A stretch of DNA of 15,107 nt. Origin: Actinomycetota bacterium. Its GTDB lineage: Bacteria; Actinomycetota; Humimicrobiia; Humimicrobiales; Humimicrobiaceae. This document shows, piece by piece, positions 1-6,737 of this stretch. Every line of letters starts with the position of its first letter. Position 1 is the stretch's first letter. Below the pieces are notes generated by a model. The model saw only the letters and a list, made by a program, of their open reading frames with translations. It made no database searches and was not told the DNA's origin. The translations under genes were made by a program, and so were the position numbers. The stretch lies in the NCBI GenBank assembly GCA_016870675.1, contig VGAU01000017.1, positions 1 to 15,107 of the forward strand, written 5' to 3'.

Positions 1-494
1 ATCCAGGTGGAAAGGGCCTGCCTACATTAGAATTTGGATTTAATACAGGTGCAGGCCATGAACAAATAGCCGAAGCAATCCAGGCTGATCTTAGCGAAAT
101 TGGAGTAAACGTAAACATAACCGGTTATGAGTGGGGAACAATGCTTGAAAAGGCGCAGGCAGGTGAAATAGTATTTTACAGACTGGGCTGGGTAGCAGAT
201 TATCCTACAATGGATAATTTCTTGTTTCCATTATTCTATTCAGCATCCAGTGATAATTATGGCCAGTATAATAATCCGGATGTAGACCAGCTGCTTCTTG
301 AGGCAAGAAGTACCCTGGATGAAGATGAAAGGATTGAAAAATATAGAGAAGTTGAAAATATGATTCTTGAAGAAAGTGCTTTTGCAAACATTTACTGGTA
401 TGGAACAAGAAGGATAGTACAGTCATATGTTAAAGGATTTGTGCTGAATAACATGGAAAATTATGATTTAAGTACAGTATGGCTGGAGAAATAA
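1..494 (+). CDS. Family 5 (Dpp/Opp-type) ABC transporter substrate-binding protein, C-terminal part only
   Basis: The reading frame is open from the left window edge (first full codon at position 3, Pro-Gly-Gly-Lys) to TAA at 492-494, so the start, signal peptide and N-terminal lobe lie outside. The first Met at 141 is internal, because the frame upstream of it reads as conserved protein (for example EIGVNVNITGYEW). The visible part matches the C-terminal lobe of SBP_bac_5 proteins: the helix and strand around AIQADLSEIGVNV, an aromatic GW pair, the Y-N-N-P-x-V-D-x-L-L element, the helix after DEDERIEKYREVE, and the closing tail VKGF...WLEK. Such lipoproteins or periplasmic proteins capture oligopeptides, dipeptides, nickel or sugars and hand them to the membrane permeases. 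The permease and ATPase genes follow directly, so this is the expected binding protein of that importer. The substrate cannot be told from this fragment. Confidence 0.93.
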   Translation, partial: PGGKGLPTLEFGFNTGAGHEQIAEAIQADLSEIGVNVNITGYEWGTMLEKAQAGEIVFYRLGWVADYPTMDNFLFPLFYSASSDNYGQYNNPDVDQLLLEARSTLDEDERIEKYREVENMILEESAFANIYWYGTRRIVQSYVKGFVLNNMENYDLSTVWLEK

Positions 495-544
495 AAAGAG
501 ATAAATAGATTGAATATACAGTCTGGAGATTAAATCAAAGAGGA

Positions 545-579
545 ATACAGCCTACATCAAATAAAGATGTAGGCTGTAT
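545..579 (+). terminator. Intercistronic 14-bp stem-loop between binding protein and permease genes
   Basis: A perfect 14-bp inverted repeat (545-558 with 566-579) encloses a 7-base loop. The bases after it (AATCTTAAG) are not a clear U-run, so full rho-independent termination is doubtful. In this operon type a hairpin here commonly lowers read-through into the permease genes or protects the abundant binding-protein mRNA from 3' decay. That role is inferred from position. A TATAAT (577-582) overlaps the stem end, but I see no matching -35 box. Confidence 0.5.
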
Positions 580-623
580 AATCTTAAGAAGAAATTTGTA
601 ATTTAAGAAAGAAATATTGAAAA

Positions 624-1568
624 ATGCTGTATTTTATAATAAGAAGAATTTTGCAGATTATACCGGTCATTATCGGGGTTACATTGATCCTCTTTACTTT
701 AATGTATATTATCCCTGAAGATCCTGCAAAACTAATTCTTGAAAAAGGTGCCACGCCTGAGGCGCTTCAAAATTTAAGGGGAAAAATGGGTATTGATAAG
801 CCTGTTTATGTTCAGTACTGGAGATACATAAAAAAATTAGCCAAAGGCGATCTGGGAACTTCATACCGGTACAGGCGCTCAGTTAATAGTATTCTTGCGG
901 ATCATTATCCCAATTCAATAAAATTAGCTCTTGCAGCTATTATAATTGAGATTATTATTGGCATATTTGCAGGAATTGTATCTGCGGTTAAAAAATATAG
1001 TTTCTGGGATATGCTGGTCACGGTTTCCACAACAATTGCTGTCTGCGTTCCCGTATACTGGCTCGGCATGATGCTGCAGGTTTCGTTTGGACTGAAACTT
1101 GGATGGCTTCCCATGTCCGGAATGGGAGATGGAAGCATCAGGTATTATATTTTGCCTGCAATAACTCTGGCTTCAGTTTCCACTGCCTTTGTAGCAAGAA
1201 TGACTCGAAGTACCATGCTTGAAGTATTGTCCAATGATTATATTACGACTGCTTATGCCAAAGGACTGTCAACTAATATGGTGATAGGTAAACATGCATT
1301 AAAAAATGCTTTAATACCGGTAGTAACTTTAATAGGAATGGATTTAGGTGCCTTAATGGGCGGCGCTATTCTTACAGAGACCGTATTTAACTGGCCCGGT
1401 GTTGGAAGGACAATTTATCTAGCAATCCTTCAGAGGGACGCACCTGTGGTAATCGGCGGAACAATAATACTGGTTATGATTTTTGTAGTTATGAATTTGA
1501 TTGTAGATATTATATATGCACTACTTGACCCCAGAATCAGATATGAGAAAAAGGAAATACAAATTTAA
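624..1568 (+). CDS. Dpp/Opp-type ABC transporter permease (DppB-like)
   Basis: This inner-membrane subunit of a peptide-type ABC importer forms half of the transmembrane pore. Its 314 residues are the usual size. It begins with the family's typical N-terminal membrane segment (residues about 3-30, LYFIIRRILQIIPVIIGVT), followed by an extracytoplasmic stretch with GIDKPVYVQYW (55-66) and GDLGTSYRYRRSV (75-87). The BPD_transp_1 core comes next, with about five more hydrophobic segments. The cytoplasmic EAA loop that docks on the ATPase lies at about 205-230 (DYITTAYAKGLS). The signatures TETVFNWPGVGR (251-262) and the final LDPRIRY (301-307) are characteristic. There is no strong Shine-Dalgarno sequence, only an A-rich AAGAAAG before the ATG. 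The stop codon directly abuts the ATG of the next permease, so the two are co-translated. The transported ligand is not evident. Confidence 0.95.
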   Translation: MLYFIIRRILQIIPVIIGVTLILFTLMYIIPEDPAKLILEKGATPEALQNLRGKMGIDKPVYVQYWRYIKKLAKGDLGTSYRYRRSVNSILADHYPNSIKLALAAIIIEIIIGIFAGIVSAVKKYSFWDMLVTVSTTIAVCVPVYWLGMMLQVSFGLKLGWLPMSGMGDGSIRYYILPAITLASVSTAFVARMTRSTMLEVLSNDYITTAYAKGLSTNMVIGKHALKNALIPVVTLIGMDLGALMGGAILTETVFNWPGVGRTIYLAILQRDAPVVIGGTIILVMIFVVMNLIVDIIYALLDPRIRYEKKEIQI

Positions 1569-2468
1569 ATGGCAAGTATAAAAGAATTAGAAGTATTAGA
1601 AGAGATTGAAACTGGAAAAAAATATTCAAGGACATCGCTTTATAAAGATGCATGGAAGAGGTTAAAGAAAAATAAACTTGCCATGCTCGGGCTTTCTATA
1701 GTGATATTACTAATTTTAATAGCTATATTTGCTCCTTTAATCTCGCCTTATAACCCCATTTCAAGAATAAAGGAAGATTCATCACTTGGTCCCGGCATGA
1801 ATCATCTTTTTGGAACGGATTTGCTGGGCAGGGATATATTCAGCAGAGTTATTTATGGAAGCAGGATTTCCATAGAAGTTGGAGTTATAGCAGTAGGCAT
1901 ATCAGTGATTATAGGTCTTTTTTTTGGTGCTCTCTCGGGCTATTTTGGTGGTATTTCCGATGCAGTGATTATGAGAGTAGCAGATATTTTCTTTGCATTC
2001 CCGTATATTTTGGGAGCAATAGCAATAATGACGATTTTAGGCCCAGGAATAGTAAATATATTTATAGCAATTGGGATTTTAGGGTGGGCTTCAATTGCAA
2101 GAATTTTTAGGAGCTCCATTTTAACAATTAAAAATAAGGAATACATTGAAGCAGCAAGAGCAATGGGTGCGAGCAATAACAGAATTATAATTAAACATAT
2201 TTTTCCTAATTCATTTGCCCCAATAATTGTTTATGCAACAATGAATGTTGGGATCGCAATAATAGTAGAGGCAGCATTAAGCTTCCTTGGAATAGGGGTT
2301 CAACCTCCGACACCTGCATGGGGTAAAATGCTTGCGGATTCTATGGCTTATATTGATACAGCCCCATGGATGATGTTTTTTCCAGGGTTAGCTATTTTAA
2401 TAACAGTTTTAGGATTTGTACTGCTTGGTGATGGGTTGAGAGACGCATTTGACCCGAAGTTAAGGTAG
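1569..2468 (+). CDS. Dpp/Opp-type ABC transporter permease (DppC-like)
   Basis: This is the second inner-membrane pore subunit, the partner of the preceding DppB-like protein. An OppC_N-type region (about 27-80) holds the first membrane helix (38-58) and precedes the hallmark FGTDLLGRDIFSR (81-93). The BPD_transp_1 core follows, with the EAA coupling loop at 191-214 (EYIEAARAMGASNNR) and the C-terminal signatures EAALSFLGIGVQPPTPAWG (about 234-252) and LGDGLRDAFDPKLR at the end. All are typical of DppC/OppC. Length (299 residues) is normal. The gene begins immediately after the upstream TAA with no gap. An AAGGA about 13 bases upstream is further than ideal, so translational coupling is likely. 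An isolated AAAGGAG (2474-2480) sits just after its stop codon, with no start codon at a usable distance. Confidence 0.95.
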   Translation: MASIKELEVLEEIETGKKYSRTSLYKDAWKRLKKNKLAMLGLSIVILLILIAIFAPLISPYNPISRIKEDSSLGPGMNHLFGTDLLGRDIFSRVIYGSRISIEVGVIAVGISVIIGLFFGALSGYFGGISDAVIMRVADIFFAFPYILGAIAIMTILGPGIVNIFIAIGILGWASIARIFRSSILTIKNKEYIEAARAMGASNNRIIIKHIFPNSFAPIIVYATMNVGIAIIVEAALSFLGIGVQPPTPAWGKMLADSMAYIDTAPWMMFFPGLAILITVLGFVLLGDGLRDAFDPKLR

Positions 2469-2529
2469 TTTTTAAAGGAGATAGTTAATATAAAAATTAT
2501 AGATTTCTATTTAATTAAATTTTTTTAAA

Positions 2530-3549
2530 ATGGCAGAAACAGAAAATAATAAAATTTTGGAAGTTAAAAATTTAAGGACCTATTTTTATACCGATGATGG
2601 AGTGGTTAAGGCAGTTGATGGGGTCAGTTTTGACCTTAAAAAGGGGGAAACCCTCGGTATAGTGGGCGAAACCGGCTGCGGTAAAAGTGTAACCGCTCTT
2701 TCGATACTTAGATTGATTCCCGAGCCGATGGGGAAAATAGTTGAAGGTGAAATAATCTTTGACGGAAAGGATTTATTAAAACTTGGGCAAAAAGAGCTTC
2801 AGAATTTCAGGGGCAATAGAATTTCAATGATTTTTCAGGATCCAATGACTTCTTTAAATCCTGTATATACAGTTGGCAACCAGGTTATGGAATCTTTAGT
2901 AGTGCATAGAAAATTAAGTAAAGAAGAAGCCAGGAGAGGAAGTTTGAAACTTCTGGAAATGGTTGGAATACCGGAACCTAAAAGAAGGTTTGCTAGCTAC
3001 CCTCATGAGTTCAGCGGGGGTATGAGACAGAGAGTGATGATTGCCATGGCAATTGCAAATAGCCCCAGTGTTCTTATAGCTGATGAACCAACAACTGCAC
3101 TTGATGTAACAATTCAGGCTCAAATATTGGAATTAATGGATGAGCTCAAGTCTAAAACAAATTCCTCGATAATAATAATAACACATGACCTTGGCGTGGT
3201 AGCAAAATATGCAAATAGGGTAATGGTAATGTATGCGGGTAAGCCTATTGAATTTTCAAATGTTGATAATATATTCTATAAGCCGATGCATCCATATACC
3301 ATTGGATTGATGAAATCCATAACAAGGCTGGATGAGAAAAACAGAAAAAAATTAAAACCAATCGAGGGATTGCCTCCAAGTTTAATAGATTTGCCAAAGG
3401 GTTGTATATTCAGAATAAGATGTAAATATGCTATAAATCAGTGCAAAAAAGAATACCCGCCTTTAGTAGAAATAGAGAAAGACCATCGTGTCTCATGTTA
3501 CAGGGCAAAAGAATTCATGGATGGAATACTTGAAAGATTTGGTAATTAA
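2530..3549 (+). CDS. Peptide-type ABC transporter ATPase (DppD-like)
   Basis: This cytoplasmic ATPase powers import through the two permeases and would pair with the next gene product as a heterodimer. Visible motifs are Walker A GETGCGKS (46-53), the Q-loop Gln 103 in FQDPMTSLNP, the ABC signature FSGGMRQR (161-168, Met where Gln is usual), Walker B VLIADEP (181-187) and the switch His 219. The C-terminal oligopeptide/dipeptide region (about 236-325) contains four cysteines (292, 298, 305, 323). Conserved cysteines here bind a [4Fe-4S] cluster in some Opp/Dpp ATPases. I see no Shine-Dalgarno sequence: the bases before the ATG are A/T only, and a stop codon in frame at 2512 leaves no upstream alternative start. 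A 61-base gap separates it from the permease gene. Length (339 residues) is normal. Confidence 0.95.
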   Translation: MAETENNKILEVKNLRTYFYTDDGVVKAVDGVSFDLKKGETLGIVGETGCGKSVTALSILRLIPEPMGKIVEGEIIFDGKDLLKLGQKELQNFRGNRISMIFQDPMTSLNPVYTVGNQVMESLVVHRKLSKEEARRGSLKLLEMVGIPEPKRRFASYPHEFSGGMRQRVMIAMAIANSPSVLIADEPTTALDVTIQAQILELMDELKSKTNSSIIIITHDLGVVAKYANRVMVMYAGKPIEFSNVDNIFYKPMHPYTIGLMKSITRLDEKNRKKLKPIEGLPPSLIDLPKGCIFRIRCKYAINQCKKEYPPLVEIEKDHRVSCYRAKEFMDGILERFGN

Positions 3550-3551
3550 AT

Positions 3552-4550
3552 ATGGAAAATAATATTTTATTAGAAGTTAAAAATTTAAAAAAATACTTTA
3601 ACTTAAGAAGCGGATTTTTGTCTCAAAGATTTGCAGGTTCTGTAAAAGCGGTAGATGATATAAGTTTTTTTATTAGGAGAGGCGAAACCTTTGGACTTGT
3701 AGGTGAAACAGGTTGTGGTAAAACAACTGTTGCAAGGGTGATATTAAGGCTTGTACCCCAGACCGGTGGGGAAGCAATATATAATAAAGTAAATATATTC
3801 AAACTTACGAGCAGGGAAATGCTTAAAATAAGAAGAGAAATCCAGGTAATTTTTCAGGATCCTTATGCATCACTTTCTCCCAGGATGACAGTCGGCGATA
3901 TTATCAATGAACCGTTTGAAATTCATAAAATAGGTGATAAAAGAAAGAGGATTAAAAAAGTAAAAGAGTTATTAAGAGTGGTAGGACTTAATCCTGAGCA
4001 TATACATAGATATCCACATGAATTTAGCAGCGGCCAGAGACAGAGAGTTGGAGTGGCAAGAGCTCTGGCTTTAACTCCAAAGTTACTGTTGTGTGACGAA
4101 CCTGTATCTGCCCTGGACGTATCTGTTCAGGCACAGATACTAAATTTATTGACGGATCTGCAGAAAGAATTTAACCTTACTTATCTTTTTATTGCCCACG
4201 ATCTTTCTGTAGTAAAGCATGTAAGTGATAGAATAGGTGTAATGTATCTTGGTAAATTGTTCGAAGTTGCAAATAGTGAAGATTTGTATAAAAAACCGCT
4301 TCATCCCTATACAATGGGGCTATTATCTGCAATTCCTATACCTGATCCTGAACTGGAGAGGAAAAGGAGGAGAATTGTTCTGGAGGGGGATGTCCCAAGT
4401 CCTATTAATCCTCCTTCGGGCTGCAGCTTTCATCAAAGATGCCCTAATGCTCAAGATATCTGCAGCAAGGAAGAACCTGAATTAAAAAATTATTCAAAAA
4501 ACGAAAATGAGCATCTTGCTGCGTGTTTTTTTGCTGGAAAACCTATTTAG
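3552..4550 (+). CDS. Peptide-type ABC transporter ATPase (DppF/OppF-like)
   Basis: This is the second nucleotide-binding subunit of the importer. Motifs are Walker A GETGCGKT (51-58), Q-loop Gln 102 in FQDPYASLSPRMTV (the DppF/OppF-type wording, distinct from the DPMTSLNP of the DppD partner), signature FSSGQRQR (158-165), Walker B LLLCDEP (178-184) and switch His 216. The C-terminal oligo/dipeptide domain has HPYT (251-254) and four cysteines (291, 297, 304, 325), spaced much like those of its partner. The SSGQ signature and complete catalytic residues suggest a competent site. Translation starts two bases after the previous stop codon, with no clear ribosome binding site, so coupling or reinitiation is likely. 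The length of 332 residues is typical. Confidence 0.95.
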   Translation: MENNILLEVKNLKKYFNLRSGFLSQRFAGSVKAVDDISFFIRRGETFGLVGETGCGKTTVARVILRLVPQTGGEAIYNKVNIFKLTSREMLKIRREIQVIFQDPYASLSPRMTVGDIINEPFEIHKIGDKRKRIKKVKELLRVVGLNPEHIHRYPHEFSSGQRQRVGVARALALTPKLLLCDEPVSALDVSVQAQILNLLTDLQKEFNLTYLFIAHDLSVVKHVSDRIGVMYLGKLFEVANSEDLYKKPLHPYTMGLLSAIPIPDPELERKRRRIVLEGDVPSPINPPSGCSFHQRCPNAQDICSKEEPELKNYSKNENEHLAACFFAGKPI

Positions 4551-4580
4551 GATAAAAAAGCTAGAATTTTTAATAAAAAT

Positions 4581-4616
4581 TTGGTTTACTAAAAAAGATT
4601 AATTATAATAATAAAC
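4581..4616 (+). promoter_or_regulatory. Predicted sigma-70-type promoter for the permuted binding-protein gene
   Basis: TTGGTT (4581-4586) and a perfect TATAAT (4604-4609) are separated by 17 bases. The expected transcription start near 4616 is only about five bases before the ATG at 4621. Such a message would be almost leaderless, which agrees with the absence of a ribosome binding site. AT-rich DNA can produce TATAAT by chance, so the call rests mainly on the 17-base spacing. Confidence 0.5.
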
Positions 4617-4620
4617 TTTT

Positions 4621-6360
4621 ATGAGAGGAAAAGTGAATAAATCAAATAAAAAAATAATACTAACTGTTTTACTGATTCTGATATTTATAAGTATTTATAT
4701 TTATTCGTGTGAGTATAATGATTTGGGACTATTTACTACATTAGACGGTGAAGAAGAAACCGGTAATGGAAAAAATGTTGCCGATGAATTGGATATTAGT
4801 AGTAATGAATATTTTCTTAAATTGAAGGCAAAGCAGAAAAATAAAAATCCTTTAAAGGAACGTGATATCAGGAAAGCTATATTTTACGCAATAGACAGGG
4901 AAAGAATTGTTAATGAATTACTTGGTGAATATGGCGATGTACTTAATAGTTTATTTACAAAAGATTCATATTATTATTACCCGGCCTGGTCAGAGTATGA
5001 TTATGATTTAGGCAAGGCAAAAGAATTTTTAAGCAGAGCAGGATATGGTGTTGATAATCCACTGTATATTACTATAGGTTCTGGCGATAGAGATTCATGG
5101 CAAACAATAAAAGAAATGATTAAAGAAGATTTACATAAAATTGGAATAGAGGTGATTTTAAATGAACCTTCTGAAGAATGGTATCAGAATTGTGTCATGA
5201 AAGGTAATTATGAACTTGGTGTCTGGGCAATTAAAAATTTTGATGGGAGCAGTTTAAATTTTAATTTCAGTTCAGATAAGATACCTATTTACAAAACAGA
5301 TGAAAATAAAATTTGTGAAAATTTTTATTGGTATGAGAATTCAAAAGTTGATGAAATTTTAAAAAAGATTATGAATGAAAACGATACTGTAAGGAAGAAA
5401 GAGTTATTTCAGGATTTCCAGGATATTTTAGCCGATGATGCAGTGATGCTACCAATGTACAGCAGGTTATTTGCAATTGCTTACAATAACAAAAAGATAA
5501 AGGACATAGATTTTAGTATTAAAAATAATAAAATCTTTTTTAACATTAAAAATTGGGTATTGCCTAATAAAGAACAAATAGGTGCAGATGAAATGAATGA
5601 AATTGTTGTTGGATATAAAGGTGAAGATTGTAAACTTTCAAATCCATTCAGTTTGGATTATATAAATAATCTTATATTAAAAGGCTTATGGGAGATCAAT
5701 GAAAATGGAGAATACGAACCAATATTAGTAGAAGAGTATTATGGTTCTTTTGAGCATAATATAACCAGCATATCAAGTTTGGAAGTCAAGGTTACGCTTA
5801 AAGATAAGATATTCTGGGAAGACGGAACTCCTATCACCTCTAAGGATGTAAAGTATACCTACGATACCATTTTGGAGAATGGTAGTATTGTAAATATTAA
5901 TGAAGATTACTCTAAAATTAAAAGAATAGAAATAATAAATGAAAAAGAATTCAGTATTATTTTCAAAGAAAATGTCAGAGATTGGAAGAAACTTTTTGGC
6001 ATTATTTTTCCAGAAGGATCATTGGAGGAAAAAGATATAAATAATTTTTCTGCGGAGGATATTATAGCCAATGGTCCTTATAAAATAGCAGAGTATGTAG
6101 ATAGAGGATATTTATTATTAGAAAAAAACGATTTTTATTTTGGGGAAGCACCAGAAATAGATTACATTAGAATTTCATTTGATACGGATATTAATAACCT
6201 TATCAGTATGCTTAAAGATGGCGAAATAGATTTACTCAGTATCCCGTCAGATTTGGATTTAATGAGGGATATAGAGAAAAATAATGATCTCACTTTATGG
6301 TGGGAACCGGGTAATGTACTGGAGCATCTAGCTATCAGCCTGAAACCAAAAGAGGAGTAG
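4621..6360 (+). CDS. Circularly permuted family 5 substrate-binding lipoprotein (C-lobe first, N-lobe second)
   Basis: The product has 579 residues. Residues 10-30 form a hydrophobic signal ending in IYSC (Cys 30), a lipobox-like site with an unusual Tyr. After an acidic linker, residues about 63-312 match the part that is normally C-terminal in SBP_bac_5 proteins: RKAIFYAIDRE (84-94), DYDLGKAKEFLSRAGY (127-142), LHKIGIEV, KVDEILKK (242-249) and the ELFQDFQDIL...LPMYSR helix and strand. Residues about 325-577 match the part that is normally N-terminal: NEIVVGYKG, LILKGLWEINENGEYEPIL, FWEDGTPITSKDVKYTYD (398-415), ANGPYKI (483-489) and GEIDLLSIP. The order is therefore reversed, yet everything is in one frame. 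Both lobes look complete, so it may still bind a ligand for the adjacent importer. The ATG lacks a Shine-Dalgarno sequence; GTG at 4633 is an alternative start. A fusion of halves from two related genes cannot be excluded. The domain order is directly visible; function is inferred. Confidence 0.88.
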   Translation: MRGKVNKSNKKIILTVLLILIFISIYIYSCEYNDLGLFTTLDGEEETGNGKNVADELDISSNEYFLKLKAKQKNKNPLKERDIRKAIFYAIDRERIVNELLGEYGDVLNSLFTKDSYYYYPAWSEYDYDLGKAKEFLSRAGYGVDNPLYITIGSGDRDSWQTIKEMIKEDLHKIGIEVILNEPSEEWYQNCVMKGNYELGVWAIKNFDGSSLNFNFSSDKIPIYKTDENKICENFYWYENSKVDEILKKIMNENDTVRKKELFQDFQDILADDAVMLPMYSRLFAIAYNNKKIKDIDFSIKNNKIFFNIKNWVLPNKEQIGADEMNEIVVGYKGEDCKLSNPFSLDYINNLILKGLWEINENGEYEPILVEEYYGSFEHNITSISSLEVKVTLKDKIFWEDGTPITSKDVKYTYDTILENGSIVNINEDYSKIKRIEIINEKEFSIIFKENVRDWKKLFGIIFPEGSLEEKDINNFSAEDIIANGPYKIAEYVDRGYLLLEKNDFYFGEAPEIDYIRISFDTDINNLISMLKDGEIDLLSIPSDLDLMRDIEKNNDLTLWWEPGNVLEHLAISLKPKEE

Positions 6361-6412
6361 GAACTATAAAGGCCTGGTAATTTTCGGTTTCATCTAACAA
6401 TCAAATGGTTTG

Positions 6413-6441
6413 TTGACAATAACAAATATTATTTCTAGAAT
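6413..6441 (+). promoter_or_regulatory. Strong predicted promoter of tRNA-Leu
   Basis: A perfect -35 box TTGACA (6413-6418) lies 17 bases from TAGAAT (6436-6441), one mismatch from the consensus -10 box. Transcription would start near 6448, giving a leader of about 55 bases before the tRNA. It is the best promoter match in the window, and read-through could also supply amrS downstream. Confidence 0.75.
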
Positions 6442-6502
6442 TGAAAAAGCCAAAAAGTTATTGTAATATCTTCAAATTTAAATTTAATTAAATTTGCAAT
6501 AG

Positions 6503-6591
6503 GTCGGAATGGCGGAACTGGTAGACGCGCAAGGTTGAGGGCCTTGTGAACAGTATTGTTCATGGGGGTTCAAGTCCCCCTTCCGACACCA
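6503..6591 (+). tRNA. tRNA-Leu (anticodon GAG)
   Basis: It folds as a class II tRNA. The 7-bp acceptor stem pairs GTCGGAA (6503-6509) with TTCCGAC (6581-6587). The D arm is GCG...CGC, the anticodon stem CAAGG/CCTTG, and the seven-base loop TTGAGGG gives anticodon GAG. A long variable arm has 6 bp (TGAACA/TGTTCA), as expected for leucine. The T stem is GGGGG/CCCCC with a TTCAAGT loop. The discriminator is A and the CCA end is encoded (6589-6591). It reads CUC and CUU codons. Its last 21 bases (6571-6591) are repeated downstream at 6738-6758. Confidence 0.96.
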
Positions 6592-6737
6592 GTAAATTTA
6601 ACAAATATGGTTGAAATTATGAAGTTAAATTATTGAAAACATGCCACAAGCGCATGTTTTCGGGGACTTGAAAGGACGGACTGAGCCAGAGGCGAGGGAG
6701 TCCGCGGCTCTGCAGCGAACGAAGTGAGACGAAAGAC
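6571..6737 (+). repeat. Tandem repeat unit 1 (167 bases), starting inside the 3' end of tRNA-Leu
   Basis: The first 121 bases (6571-6691) recur exactly at 6738-6858. The last 46 bases (6692-6737) are unique and clearly GC-richer than the surroundings. The unit holds the tRNA 3' end, an AT-rich flank, a 9-bp hairpin (6636-6644 with 6652-6660, 7-base loop), then GGGGACTTG (6662-6670), which pairs perfectly with CAAGTCCCC (6738-6746) at the start of unit 2. Inside this 85-base hairpin, CGGACT/AGTCCG (6677-6682 with 6699-6704) and the alternative GAGCC/GGCTC (6683-6687 with 6706-6710) can pair. A reading frame at 6641-6727 encodes a 28-residue peptide but is probably fortuitous. Confidence 0.9.

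Noticed and set aside
4621..6360. A frameshifted or broken pair of ordinary binding-protein genes
   Set aside because: There is one continuous frame with no stop between the halves, the order of halves is reversed rather than simply truncated, and a signal sequence lies at the front.
6677..6710. RNA pseudoknot formed by CGGACT/AGTCCG and GAGCC/GGCTC
   Set aside because: The two 5' strands are adjacent with no connecting base, so both stems cannot easily form together. They are better read as alternative pairings.
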